The notes: a model not told the origin generated them from the letters alone. A DNA stretch of 64,000 bases from SVKR01 sp963605115 (GCA_963605115.1 CAVCTM010000002.1:1-64000); one strand, 5' to 3'; shown: positions 33,271 through 49,916, counted from the first letter of the stretch. Translations and numbers: made by a program.

Positions 33271-33984
33271 TCAGTCTCCGGCGAAGAGCGCATCCAGCTC
33301 CTCCGGGCGCAGCGGGCGATACTCCCCCGGCGCGAGGGCGGGGTCGAGCGCGAGCGCGCCGATCTGCGCGCGGTGCAGCGCCGTCACATGCTTGCCGCGC
33401 GCGGCGAACATGCGCTTGACCTGATGATACTTTCCCTCATACACCGTCACGCGCGCCTTGGTCGGGCGCAGCAGCTCCAGCGCCGCGGGGAGGCACACGG
33501 TCCCGTCCGAGAGCGTCAGCCCCTCCGCGAAGGCGGCGGCATCGCGCTCGTCCAGTGGCGCGTCGACCGCGGCGATATAGATCTTGGAGACGTGCTTTTT
33601 CGGCGAGATGACGCGGTGGGCAAGGTCGCCGTCGTTCGTCAGGATGAGCAGCCCGGTCGTGTCCTTGTCGAGCCGCCCGACGGGGAAAAGCCCCTGCCTC
33701 CGCAGCTCCGGCGTCAGCAGGTCCAGCACCGTTTCCTGCCGGCTGTCCTCCGTCGCGGAGAGCACGCCGCCGGGCTTATACAGCATCAGATACGTGTGCG
33801 CCGCGCAGCAAAGCGCCTCGCCGTCGAGCGCAACGACGTCCGTATCCGGGTCATATTTTTCGTCCGCGCGCCGCGGCAGCGCGCCGTTTACCGTGATGCG
33901 TCCGGCGCGGATGAGCGCCTTCGCCTCGCTGCGCGTGGCGCGCCCGCTGTCCGCGATGAGCTTGTCGAGTCTCGTGAGTGCCAT
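33271..33984 (-). CDS. rsuA: RsuA-type pseudouridine synthase
   Basis: A 237-residue RNA pseudouridine synthase. An N-terminal S4 domain (about 1-60: RLDKLIADSGRATRSEAKALIRAGRITVNG in parts) precedes the catalytic domain with PVGRLDKDTTGLLILTNDG (GRLDKDTTGLL), the Asp being catalytic, and the C-terminal YHQVKRMFAARGKHV motif. The sequence is closest to the RsuA group acting on 16S rRNA position 516 (E. coli numbering), although RluB/E-like 23S activity cannot be excluded from sequence alone. The ATG at 33984 is supported by the S4-domain start and a GGGAGA site. Confidence 0.9.
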   Translation of the reverse strand: MALTRLDKLIADSGRATRSEAKALIRAGRITVNGALPRRADEKYDPDTDVVALDGEALCCAAHTYLMLYKPGGVLSATEDSRQETVLDLLTPELRRQGLFPVGRLDKDTTGLLILTNDGDLAHRVISPKKHVSKIYIAAVDAPLDERDAAAFAEGLTLSDGTVCLPAALELLRPTKARVTVYEGKYHQVKRMFAARGKHVTALHRAQIGALALDPALAPGEYRPLRPEELDALFAGD

Positions 33985-34075
33985 AAACTGCGTCTCCCTA
34001 TGGTTTTGTTCCCCGGCATTATAGCATATTTTGTCCCGGATTTGAATAGCCTTGTCGCAGAGAGGTGAGGCAAAA

Positions 34076-34543
34076 ATGTTTATCTGCACGCTGAAATTTG
34101 ACAGGAAAAAGGCGGTTTTCGTCATCGCGATGGCGGCGCTCGTGCTCATCGGCATCATTCTGCTCATCGGGGCGTTCACCGGCGGGGCGAAAAACGAGGC
34201 AAAGGCGGCGCTCTCCGCCCGGAGCGAAAAGGGCAGAGCGGCGTATCTCGCCGACTGCGGCTGGACCGTGGAGACCCCGGCGCTCAGCGAGGACACCGTG
34301 CTCATCCCGAAGCAGTTCTCCCCCGTTTTCGAGGAGTACAATGAACTGCAAAAGCAGCAGGGCTTCGATCTCAGCGACTACTGCGGCATGGAGGTCACGA
34401 TGTACACTTACCGCGTCGTTGACAGCGGGCGCGAGGGCGACGTTCTCGCCGTGCTCTACGTCTTAAACGGCGCCGTGATCGGCGGCGACGTCCACTCCAC
34501 CGCGCTCGACGGGTTCATGTGCGGGGTAAAGGCCGTCAAATGA
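34076..34543 (+). CDS. DUF4830 membrane-anchored protein
   Basis: A 155-residue protein with one N-terminal transmembrane helix (about 15-38) and an extracytoplasmic DUF4830 domain: YLADCGWTVETPALSEDTV, IPKQFSPVFEEYNELQ, GFDLSDYCGMEVTMYTY. Function unknown; the family is common in Clostridia. The ATG at 34076 follows AGAGGTGAG; a TTG upstream in frame is inside that site. The stop codon TGA (34541-34543) lies inside the terminal stem of the dispersed repeat that follows. Confidence 0.85.
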   Translation: MFICTLKFDRKKAVFVIAMAALVLIGIILLIGAFTGGAKNEAKAALSARSEKGRAAYLADCGWTVETPALSEDTVLIPKQFSPVFEEYNELQKQQGFDLSDYCGMEVTMYTYRVVDSGREGDVLAVLYVLNGAVIGGDVHSTALDGFMCGVKAVK

Positions 34544-34707
34544 GACCCGCTTCGCTGGGCTCTCATTTGAAAAGGATTCACTCCGCTCAGCGCACTCGCC
34601 TTGCGGCGAGCACGTTCCCTCCGCGCAGAGTATTTTTCGGCACGCACGTGTCGCGCCGAAAAATAATTGAAATCTATTCGCCGGTGCGCCGGCGAACTCT
34701 GCGAGGC
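34536..34707 (-). repeat. Dispersed structured repeat, copy 3 (full length, inverted)
   Basis: On the minus strand it reads from GCCTCGCAGAG (34707) to the terminal stem TCAAATGAGA/TCTCATTTGA (34536-34545 with 34561-34570). The first hairpin is TTCGCCGG/CCGGCGAA where copy 2 has TTCGCGCC/GGCGCGAA, a clear compensatory change. The second hairpin TTTTTCGGC/GCCGAAAAA is conserved. It lies between the DUF4830 gene and the tuf terminator, two convergent genes. Confidence 0.88.
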
Positions 34708-34718
34708 TTTCGTGCTAA

Positions 34719-34752
34719 AAAAAAGAGCTGTTCCGAAGAACAGCTCTTTTTT
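34719..34752 (-). terminator. Terminator of tuf
   Basis: A perfect 15-bp stem (34719-34733 with 34738-34752), CGAA tetraloop, A6/T6 ends. Confidence 0.92.
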
Positions 34753-34764
34753 AACAGATGAGAA

Positions 34765-35967
34765 TTACTCCTCGACGTCGATGACAACGCCGGAGCCGAC
34801 GGTGCGGCCGCCCTCGCGGATAGCGAAGCGGAGACCCTTCTCGATAGCGATCGGGGTGATCAGCTCGACCTTCATGTCGACGTTATCGCCGGGCATGCAC
34901 ATCTCAACGCCTTCCGGCAGGGTGATGACACCGGTAACGTCGGTGGTGCGGAAATAGAACTGCGGGCGATAGTTGTTGAAGAACGGGGTGTGACGGCCGC
35001 CTTCGTCCTTGGACAGAACGTAGACCTGACCGGTGAACTTGGTGAGGGGCTTGATGGACTTGGGAGCAGCCAGAACCTGACCACGCTCAACGCTCTTCTT
35101 GTCGATACCGCGGAGCAGGCAGCCGACGTTGTCGCCAGCCTCGGCGTACTCCAGGGTCTTGTGGAACATCTCGGTGCCGGTGACGGTGGTCTCGGTGGTG
35201 TCTTCCTTCAGACCAACGATCTCGACCTTGTCGCCGATCTTGACGCGGCCGCGCTCAACACGACCGGTAACGACGGTGCCGCGGCCGGAGATGGTGAAGA
35301 CGTCCTCGATGGGCATCAGGAAGGGCATGTCAGCCTTACGATCCGGGGTCGGGATCCAGGTGTCAACAGCGTCCATCAGCTCCTTGATGCAGGCATACTC
35401 TGGAGCGTTCGGGTCGGTGGACTCGGAAACCAGAGCATTCAGAGCGGAACCGCGGATGATCGGGGTGTCATCGCCGGGGAAGCCGTAGAAGTCGAGCAGC
35501 TCGCGGACTTCCATCTCGACGAGCTCAAGCAGCTCAGGATCGTCGACCTGGTCGCACTTGTTCAGGAAGACCAGAACGGAGGGAACGTTGACCTGACGGG
35601 CGAGCAGCAGGTGCTCACGGGTCTGAGCCATCGGGCCGTCGGAAGCGGCGATGACGAGGATCGCGCCGTCCATCTGCGCAGCGCCGGTGATCATGTTCTT
35701 GATATAGTCGGCGTGACCCGGGCAGTCGACGTGGGCGTAGTGACGGTGAGCGGTCTTGTACTCAACGTGCGCGGTGTTGATGGTGATACCGCGCTCGCGC
35801 TCTTCCGGAGCCTTGTCGATGGAGCTGTAGTCGGTGTACTCGGCGTCACCGAACAGAGCCAGATACTTGGTGATAGCGGCGGTCAGGGTGGTCTTACCAT
35901 GGTCGATGTGACCGATGGTACCGATGTTGACGTGGGGAAGGGATCTGTCGTACATCTGCTTTGCCAT
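34765..35967 (-). CDS. tuf: Elongation factor Tu
   Basis: A 400-residue EF-Tu that delivers aminoacyl-tRNA to the ribosome. G1 is GHIDHGKTTL, G2 covers RGITINTAHVEY, G3 DCPGHADY, G4 NKCD, G5 SAL-type in GSALNALV. Domains II and III are complete, with GRGTVVTGRVERG and the C-terminal GSGVVIDVEE. AAGGAGG precedes the ATG. It has its own promoter in the 117-bp gap after fusA, so it can be expressed apart from the str operon. Only one tuf is seen here; whether a second exists is not visible. Confidence 0.98.
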   Translation of the reverse strand: MAKQMYDRSLPHVNIGTIGHIDHGKTTLTAAITKYLALFGDAEYTDYSSIDKAPEERERGITINTAHVEYKTAHRHYAHVDCPGHADYIKNMITGAAQMDGAILVIAASDGPMAQTREHLLLARQVNVPSVLVFLNKCDQVDDPELLELVEMEVRELLDFYGFPGDDTPIIRGSALNALVSESTDPNAPEYACIKELMDAVDTWIPTPDRKADMPFLMPIEDVFTISGRGTVVTGRVERGRVKIGDKVEIVGLKEDTTETTVTGTEMFHKTLEYAEAGDNVGCLLRGIDKKSVERGQVLAAPKSIKPLTKFTGQVYVLSKDEGGRHTPFFNNYRPQFYFRTTDVTGVITLPEGVEMCMPGDNVDMKVELITPIAIEKGLRFAIREGGRTVGSGVVIDVEE

Positions 35968-36022
35968 TGTGTAACTTCCTCCTTAAAGATGAATGGTGGT
36001 AATGTTTTGTTTCAACATTCTC

Positions 36023-36051
36023 ATAGTACAGTATCTGCGGGGTTTTTGCAA
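36023..36051 (-). promoter_or_regulatory. Promoter of tuf
   Basis: Minus strand TTGCAA (36046-36051), 17-bp spacer, TACTAT (36023-36028). Confidence 0.7.
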
Positions 36052-36084
36052 TAGAAATTTGCGTTTTTTTCGCGCCGCGGGGCT

Positions 36085-38160
<2,076 letters not shown>

Positions 38161-38190
38161 TGTTGAAGTCTCCTACTTTCCCGTTGGGGA

Positions 38191-38661
38191 TTACCAGCGG
38201 AAGTGTGCGAAGGCCTTGTTGGACTCGGCCATCTTGTGCATGTCTTCGCGCTTCTTGACGGAAGCGCCGGTGTTGTTGCAGGCGTCCATGATCTCGTTGG
38301 CGAGACGCTCTTTCATCGTCTTCTCGCCGCGCTTGCGGGAGTAGCCGGTGATCCAGCGCAGACCAAGCGTCTGGCGGCGGGCAGGACGGACCTCGATGGG
38401 GACCTGATAGGTCGCACCGCCGACACGACGGGCCTTGACTTCGAGCTCCGGCATGATGTTGTTCATCGCCTCGGTGAAGGCGTCCAGACCGTTCTTGCCG
38501 GTCTTTTCCTCGATGATGGCAAACGCATCATAAACGACCTTCTGCGCGACGCCCTTCTTGCCGTCAAGCATAATGCTGTTGATCAGCTTGGTCACCAGAA
38601 CGCTGTTGTAAACAGGATCGGGCAGAATTTCTCTCTTGGGAACGTTACCTCTTCTGGGCAC
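38191..38661 (-). CDS. rpsG: 30S ribosomal protein S7
   Basis: A 156-residue S7 that binds the 3' major domain of 16S rRNA. It has the typical VPRRGNVPKREILPDPVY start, KARRVGGATYQVPIEV and NKAFAHFRW end. The start is GTG at 38661: the upstream in-frame ATG at 38679 is itself just before AAGGAGGG, which is the ribosome binding site, so a start there would translate through its own signal. The chosen start gives the family's standard length. Confidence 0.96.
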   Translation of the reverse strand: MPRRGNVPKREILPDPVYNSVLVTKLINSIMLDGKKGVAQKVVYDAFAIIEEKTGKNGLDAFTEAMNNIMPELEVKARRVGGATYQVPIEVRPARRQTLGLRWITGYSRKRGEKTMKERLANEIMDACNNTGASVKKREDMHKMAESNKAFAHFRW

Positions 38662-38804
38662 TATACTTCCCTCCTTCATTATGAAATGATTTCAACGGTA
38701 CTCGAACGCGCCTTTCTGCGCGTCCGTTTGCGCCCTGAGGTCATATACAATAAATATATAAACAACAGGGCAAAATGGGATTTTGCTTTGCTGTGGGTCA
38801 GGTC
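38662..38804 (-). other. rpsL-rpsG intergenic spacer
   Basis: A 143-bp gap, long for an rpsL-rpsG junction. It contains a GC-rich hairpin (CGCGCCTTTCTGCGCG, 38706-38721) and an AT-rich run, and could hold an S7 autoregulatory site or a weak internal promoter. I see no clear match to either. Confidence 0.4.
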
Positions 38805-39227
38805 TTACTTCTTGCCGGCCTTCGGGCGCTTCGCGCCGTACTTGGAGCGGCCCTGCATACGACCGTTGACGCCCTGGGCGTCCAGCGTGCCGCGGATGAT
38901 GTGGTAACGCACACCGGGCAGGTCCTTGACACGGCCGCCGCGGATCATCACGACGGAGTGCTCCTGCAGGTTGTGGCCCACGCCGGGAATGTAGGCAGTG
39001 ACCTCGTAGCCGTTGGTCAGACGCACACGGGCGATCTTACGCAGAGCGGAGTTCGGCTTCTTCGGGGTGGAAGTACGAACGGCAGTGCAGACGCCGCGCT
39101 TCTGGGGAGAGGGCAGATCGGTCTCCATGTTCTTCAGGGTGTTCAGACCCTTCTGCATAGCGGGAGAGTTGGACTTGTAGGTGGACTGCTGTCTTCCCTT
39201 TCTGACGAGCTGGTTAAAAGTAGGCAA
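38805..39227 (-). CDS. rpsL: 30S ribosomal protein S12
   Basis: A 140-residue S12, part of the decoding centre. PTFNQLVRKGR begins the mature sequence; the streptomycin-determining loop reads STPKKPNSALRKIAR, with the lysine wild type, and the GVGHNLQEHSVVMIRGGRVKDLPGVRYH segment (in part) is intact. The start is TTG at 39227, placed 7 bases after AAAGGAGG; no ATG or GTG gives a sensible N-terminus. A consensus promoter lies about 105 bases upstream. First gene of rpsL-rpsG-fusA. Confidence 0.96.
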   Translation of the reverse strand: MPTFNQLVRKGRQQSTYKSNSPAMQKGLNTLKNMETDLPSPQKRGVCTAVRTSTPKKPNSALRKIARVRLTNGYEVTAYIPGVGHNLQEHSVVMIRGGRVKDLPGVRYHIIRGTLDAQGVNGRMQGRSKYGAKRPKAGKK

Positions 39228-39332
39228 TGATATTCCTCCTTTCCTGAAATATTTCGCGGCATTTCCCCGCCTTTTTACGGAAAAAGACAAGGAAAAACCT
39301 TGCATGGGCGCAATACGCCCACACAAATTGGA

Positions 39333-39361
39333 ATTTTAGCATAGTTCACAAAACTTGTCAA
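39333..39361 (-). promoter_or_regulatory. Promoter of rpsL-rpsG-fusA
   Basis: Minus strand TTGACA (39356-39361), 17-bp spacer, TAAAAT (39333-39338); transcript start near 39326, giving a leader of about 100 bases. Confidence 0.85.
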
Positions 39362-39401
39362 GAAATTTTTTGCAGATTTACTCAGAGTTTTTCACAAAAA
39401 A

Positions 39402-39425
39402 AGCCTCGCTTAAGTTCGCGGCTGC
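39402..39425. repeat. Fragment resembling the start of the dispersed repeat
   Basis: AAAAAAGCCTCGC followed by AGTTCGCG resembles the first 20 bases of the repeats at 20401 and 34707, but the hairpins that follow are missing. Confidence 0.4.
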
Positions 39426-39436
39426 TCTGACAAACT

Positions 39437-39471
39437 CAAAAGAGAGGACGCCGCAGGCGTCCTCTCTTTTG
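39437..39471 (-). terminator. Terminator of rpoBC
   Basis: A perfect 16-bp stem (39437-39452 with 39456-39471) and 3-base loop, 8 bases after the rpoC stop. Confidence 0.85.
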
Positions 39472-39479
39472 AAGTTTTT

Positions 39480-43289
<3,810 letters not shown>

Positions 43290-43295
43290 AGTTTA

Positions 43296-47075
<3,780 letters not shown>

Positions 47076-47258
47076 TGCGGCCATCCACTCCTTTGCATGG
47101 TAATTTTGCATAAAGATTTTGATTTGGCTTATCGTGATACGCCCGGCTGGGTTGTCGTTTCTTTTCCGCAGACACTTGATTTTTGGCGGAAGTTTGTGTA
47201 AACTAAGGGCGTGCTTGAGGGTGGGGGATTTTGCCCCATCCTATAAACATAGCAAGTC

Positions 47259-47288
47259 ATTATATCAAGTTTCATCCTGATTTGTCAA
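47259..47288 (-). promoter_or_regulatory. Promoter of rpoBC
   Basis: Minus strand TTGACA (47283-47288), 18-bp spacer, TATAAT (47259-47264). The leader to rpoB would be about 175 bases, with no recognised riboswitch. Confidence 0.82.
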
Positions 47289-47307
47289 GTCTTTTTGTGC
47301 GGGGGCG

Positions 47308-47321
47308 GGGAAAATTTTCCC
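47308..47321. promoter_or_regulatory. 14-bp palindrome GGGAAAATTTTCCC
   Basis: A perfect palindrome between the rpoB promoter and the divergent glycosyltransferase start; it could be an operator, nothing further supports this. Confidence 0.35.
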
Positions 47322-47352
47322 TGCTTTTTTCTTTTTCGGAGGTTTTTCACCT

Positions 47353-48558
47353 ATGACGGCTTCGATCGGTCTGCTCATCCTCGGCGCGCTGGGCTTCCTC
47401 ATCCTCTGGGGCGAGGGGCTTTTGAAGCGCAAAGCGTCCCTGTTCGTCTCCGCGGCGCTGCTGCTCGCCGCCATGCTGCTGCGCGGGCTCTGCATGGACC
47501 ACGAAACGCTGGACTATCAAAATTTTCTGACCGTCTGGGTGACGTATTTCCGCGAGCACGGCGGCTTCGCCGCGCTCAAAAACAGCGTCGGGAACTATAA
47601 CCTTCCCTACCTTTATTTCCTCGCCTTCTTCTCTTACCTGCCCGCGCGCGACCTTTATCTCATCAAGCTCCTCTCCGTCGCCTTTGACCTGCTGCTCGCG
47701 TGGGGCATGCTGCGCCTCGTGCGGCTTTACCGCCGGGAGGCGACGGCGGCGCTCGCCGCCTTTTTCGTGACGCTCCTGCTCCCGACCGTCATCTTAAACG
47801 GCGCCTACTGGGGTCAGTGCGACAGCATTTATGCCGCCTTCGCCGTCTGGAGCGTCTATTTCGCGCTCAACGGAAACCCCGTGCGCTCCATGATCGCCGT
47901 CGCGCTGAGCTTCGCGTTCAAGCTTCAGGCGGTGTTTATCATGCCGGTATTTCTGGTCTTCCTCTTCGCGAAAAAGCTCCGCTGGTACCACCTGCCCATC
48001 TTCCCCCTGACCTATCTCGTGACGGCGCTGCCCGCCGTCATCGCCGGGCGCCCTCTGCGCGACGCGGTGCTGCTCTATTTCAATCAGGCGGGCTCCGTCG
48101 GCAGTGCGCTGAACTATAACTCCTCCTCCGTGTTCGCCTTTGCCTCCCGCGATGCCGACACTGCGCTGCTGAGCCGGCTCGGTATCGTCTTCGCCTTCGG
48201 CTTCCTCGCGCTGATCTTCGTCTGGTGCTTCCTGCGCCGCCGCAGCCTCAGCCGCGAGGCGCTGCTCATCGTGACGCTGCTCATCTGCGTCGCCGTGCCG
48301 TTTTTCCTGCCGCACATGCACGACCGCTATTTCTTCCTCGCCGATGTGCTCTCCGTCGCGCTCGCCGTCGTCTGGCCCCGGCTCAGCTTCGTGCCGGTCT
48401 GCGTCTCCTTCGCCTCCCTGCTCGGCTACCATGCCTATCTCCGCATGCGCTACCTGCTGCCCATGCGCTGCGGCGCCGCCGCCCTGCTCGTCGTGATCTT
48501 GACCCTGATTTTCGCCCTTTCCTGCGAATTTTCGAGAAAGAGCAAAAAACGGGCTTGA
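47353..48558 (+). CDS. GT-C fold polytopic glycosyltransferase (Gpi18-like mannosyltransferase)
   Basis: A 401-residue membrane protein with about ten hydrophobic helices. Motifs of the GT-C superfamily close to the Gpi18 mannosyltransferase group are visible: YWGQCDSIYAAFAVWS, SFAFKLQAVFIMPVF and LPHMHDRYFFLADV, with the early loop GLCMDHETLDYQNF carrying the acidic pair expected of the catalytic loop. It should use a polyprenyl-phosphate-sugar donor for cell-surface glycan synthesis. CGGAGG precedes the ATG. It is divergent from rpoB and ends at the tRNA-Leu promoter (stop overlaps the -35). Confidence 0.83.
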   Translation: MTASIGLLILGALGFLILWGEGLLKRKASLFVSAALLLAAMLLRGLCMDHETLDYQNFLTVWVTYFREHGGFAALKNSVGNYNLPYLYFLAFFSYLPARDLYLIKLLSVAFDLLLAWGMLRLVRLYRREATAALAAFFVTLLLPTVILNGAYWGQCDSIYAAFAVWSVYFALNGNPVRSMIAVALSFAFKLQAVFIMPVFLVFLFAKKLRWYHLPIFPLTYLVTALPAVIAGRPLRDAVLLYFNQAGSVGSALNYNSSSVFAFASRDADTALLSRLGIVFAFGFLALIFVWCFLRRRSLSREALLIVTLLICVAVPFFLPHMHDRYFFLADVLSVALAVVWPRLSFVPVCVSFASLLGYHAYLRMRYLLPMRCGAAALLVVILTLIFALSCEFSRKSKKRA

Positions 48559-48582
48559 CAAATCGAAACAATCTGCTATAAT
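48555..48582 (+). promoter_or_regulatory. Promoter of tRNA-Leu
   Basis: TTGACA (48555-48560), 16-bp spacer, TATAAT (48577-48582), both hexamers perfect. Confidence 0.88.
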
Positions 48583-48603
48583 AATCCTCGCACTTCAAAA
48601 AAC

Positions 48604-48692
48604 GCGGGAGTGCTGGAATAGGTAGACAGGCAGGCTTGAGGTGCCTGTGTTTCACCATAGACGTGAGGGTTCAAGTCCCTTCTCCCGCACCA
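48604..48692 (+). tRNA. tRNA-Leu (anticodon GAG)
   Basis: Acceptor GCGGGAG pairs with CTCCCGC; the anticodon stem CAGGC/GCCTG encloses the seven-base loop TTGAGGT with anticodon GAG at 48638-48640; a long class II variable arm follows, then the T-loop TTCAAGT. The CCA end is encoded (48690-48692). It reads CUC/CUU codons. Its 3' end is the likely attachment site of the prophage to the right. Confidence 0.96.
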
Positions 48693-48700
48693 ATATTCAG

Positions 48701-48733
48701 AAAACCCCGCAGTCGTTGAAACCGCGGGGTTTT
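48701..48733 (+). terminator. Terminator of tRNA-Leu
   Basis: AAAACCCCGC (48701-48710) pairs with GCGGGGTTTT (48724-48733). Confidence 0.85.
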
Positions 48734-48888
48734 CCTTGTTTTTCAACGGTTTGCGGGCTTTGGAGCTGCGATTTCTGGCGCAAAATATTTTGCCTATACG
48801 GTCAGTTTTTCGGCTCTGTAAGCAGTTTTTTGAAAGTTTTTGCTTATGAAATTGCTTACGCGCTCCATAAAAAAGCGAAAAGGCCGTC
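48734..48888. other. Gene-free region at the presumed chromosome/prophage junction
   Basis: About 155 bp with no convincing ORF. It contains the separated inverted repeat GTAAGCA / TGCTTAC (about 48818 and 48855). It lies between the tRNA terminator and the first prophage-side promoter, where an attachment site remnant would be expected, but no direct repeat of the tRNA end is present here. Confidence 0.4.
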
Positions 48889-48917
48889 TTGACATCCCAC
48901 GAAAAAAGTTTTAAAAT
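48889..48917 (+). promoter_or_regulatory. Promoter of the 78-residue protein gene
   Basis: TTGACA (48889-48894), 17-bp spacer, TAAAAT (48912-48917). Confidence 0.8.
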
Positions 48918-48969
48918 CACTTCGGTGCATGTTTACACCGATTACTTACCGATCAGGAGTTGAAACCCC

Positions 48970-49206
48970 ATGCCGTCCATGCTTCGCAGGCGCAAGCGTG
49001 TGAGCCCTTATCAGCCTCTTTGGAACTATATCCGCGACAGCGGGGAGATCGAGCTGCGTCTCACGTTCGACCAGATCGCCGAGATCACCGGGATCCCCTT
49101 CGACGCCAAGTTCCTCTTTCATCAAAAAGAAGCCCTCAACTACGGCTACTACACCTACCGCCTCTCCACCCGTGACAACGCCGTCTCCTTCTGCAAGGTC
49201 CTCTGA
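48970..49206 (+). CDS. Small protein of 78 residues, function unknown
   Basis: A soluble, basic N-terminus followed by YQPLWNYIRDSGEIELRLTFDQIAEITGIPFD (in parts: PLWNYIRDSG, LRLTFDQIAEITGIP). The pattern 'PLW-Y-(ILV)TF-I-IxG-PFD' resembles a widespread small domain (DUF7662-like) found in phages and Clostridia; this comparison is from memory and weak. AGGAG lies upstream; ATG at 48970 or at codon 4 could be the start. It has its own near-consensus promoter and a strong terminator and points away from the phage late genes, so it may be expressed in the lysogen. Confidence 0.7.
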   Translation: MPSMLRRRKRVSPYQPLWNYIRDSGEIELRLTFDQIAEITGIPFDAKFLFHQKEALNYGYYTYRLSTRDNAVSFCKVL

Positions 49207-49255
49207 AAGTGCAAAGCCCCCGCCGCGAGGTATGCGGCGGGGGGCTTTGCGCTTT
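49206..49255 (+). terminator. Long terminator hairpin
   Basis: An arm of about 21 bases from 49206 pairs with the arm ending at 49255 with one bulge; a short T-rich tail follows. Confidence 0.85.
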
Positions 49256-49266
49256 ATTCACTTCAT

Positions 49267-49464
49267 TCAATCGTCCGTCGCCGCCCCATCCTTATCGCAA
49301 CATTCGGCGATAAAGCGTTTGATTTCCGCCGTCGGTGTAGTCCCGTTGGCGGCACAGACACTCCGGAAACGTTCCAAAACCTCCGGCTTCAGATCAAGCG
49401 GGAAGCGGACATAATTCTTCCGCAGGCTCTTGATCTGAGGCGCGTATTTGCTATTTCCTTCCAT
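49267..49464 (-). CDS. Ribbon-helix-helix-like small protein
   Basis: A 65-residue protein. After a basic N-terminus comes YVRFPLDLKPEVLERFRSVCAANG (in parts: a beta-strand YVRFPLDLK and a helix PEVLERFRSVC) and a second helix TAEIKRFIAECC, the strand-helix-helix order of Arc/CopG-type DNA-binding proteins. Acidic tail. Probably a phage or lysogeny regulator; target unknown. GGGAGGCGG lies upstream, inside the 3' end of the 55-residue gene that overlaps its start by 14 bases. Confidence 0.72.
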   Translation of the reverse strand: MEGNSKYAPQIKSLRKNYVRFPLDLKPEVLERFRSVCAANGTTPTAEIKRFIAECCDKDGAATDD

Positions 49465-49618
49465 TCTTCACCGCCTCCCGGATATCCAGCGCCAAGACCG
49501 CCGCCGTCAGAACGGCGGAGACCCAGAACACCCAGTCCGCTCCATGGCGGACCGCCGAAACGCAGTTCAGCAGAAAAAGAAGATAAAGCGCCGCGTTTTT
49601 AAATTTAAGCTTGCTCAT
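49451..49618 (-). CDS. 55-residue small membrane protein
   Basis: A short frame reading MSKLKFKNAALYLLFLLNC..., then a hydrophilic turn (VRHGAD) and a second hydrophobic helix (WVFWVSAVLTAAVLALDI), ending EAVKNGRK. Two predicted membrane helices with basic ends. It overlaps the ribbon-helix-helix gene by 14 bases, which argues that it is real. No Shine-Dalgarno sequence is evident before the ATG, so translation may depend on an upstream gene. It belongs to the group of small membrane proteins at the end of the prophage late operon; function unknown. Confidence 0.6.
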   Translation of the reverse strand: MSKLKFKNAALYLLFLLNCVSAVRHGADWVFWVSAVLTAAVLALDIREAVKNGRK

Positions 49619-49672
49619 ATTCTATCAGATGGTGTATAATGGTTTTTGGAGGTCCGGGGCGGCAAGCCGCCC
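49611..49672 (+). promoter_or_regulatory. Plus-strand promoter-like pair followed by a hairpin
   Basis: TTGCTC (49611-49616), 18-bp spacer, TATAAT (49635-49640), then a GGGGCGGC/GCCGCCCC hairpin with CTTTCCTT at about 49656-49680. Any transcript would be very short or run antisense into the 39-residue gene. Confidence 0.35.
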
Positions 49673-49679
49673 CTTTCCT

Positions 49680-49799
49680 TCAGCCCTTAAGTATTTGGTA
49701 GATCGCGCTCACGATGGCTGCAATGTAGGCTATCATTTCCAGTATCGTCCGCGCGAGCTCCAACTTACTTTGGGGCTTTTTCTTTTTTGGTTTACCCAT
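49680..49799 (-). CDS. 39-residue basic single-helix membrane peptide
   Basis: The sequence starts MGKPKKKKPQSKLELA and continues with one hydrophobic helix (about residues 17-37, ILEMIAYIAAIVSAIYQIL). AAAGGAGG lies 7 bases upstream of this ATG. An upstream in-frame ATG lies beyond the promoter and is not used. The promoter is perfect (49824-49852) and has a palindrome in its spacer. Size, charge and a single helix resemble type I toxins or holin-like peptides, but the sequence matches none I can name. Confidence 0.7.
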   Translation of the reverse strand: MGKPKKKKPQSKLELARTILEMIAYIAAIVSAIYQILKG

Positions 49800-49823
49800 C
49801 TGATTACCTCCTTTCTGATTATT

Positions 49824-49852
49824 ATTATACACTATACGTCCGTATATGTCAA
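49824..49852 (-). promoter_or_regulatory. Perfect consensus promoter with palindromic spacer
   Basis: Minus strand TTGACA (49847-49852), 17-bp spacer, TATAAT (49824-49829). The spacer contains TATACGTCCGTATA (49833-49846), a 6+6 inverted repeat with 2-bp centre: a likely repressor operator. Confidence 0.82.
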
Positions 49853-49885
49853 GAGCTTTTTCTTCTTTTTCTGAGAATTCAAGCC

Positions 49886-49916
49886 GGACGCCCGGTCCCA
49901 AGCGGACCGGGCGTCC
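49886..49916 (-). terminator. Terminator after the 100-residue protein gene
   Basis: A 13-bp GC-rich perfect stem (49886-49898 with 49904-49916), 7 bases past the stop. Confidence 0.75.

Noticed and set aside
48576..48920. Minus-strand ORF of 114 codons containing GRRDLNPHV
   Set aside because: It is antisense to tRNA-Leu and its terminator; the peptide is the well-known false translation of a tRNA-Leu region.
48734..49260. Direct repeat of the tRNA-Leu 3' end as attachment site
   Set aside because: No second copy of the T-arm/acceptor sequence was found within the window.
49680..49799. Assignment of the 39-residue peptide to the Fst or TxpA toxin families
   Set aside because: Size and single helix fit, but the conserved residues of those families are not present.
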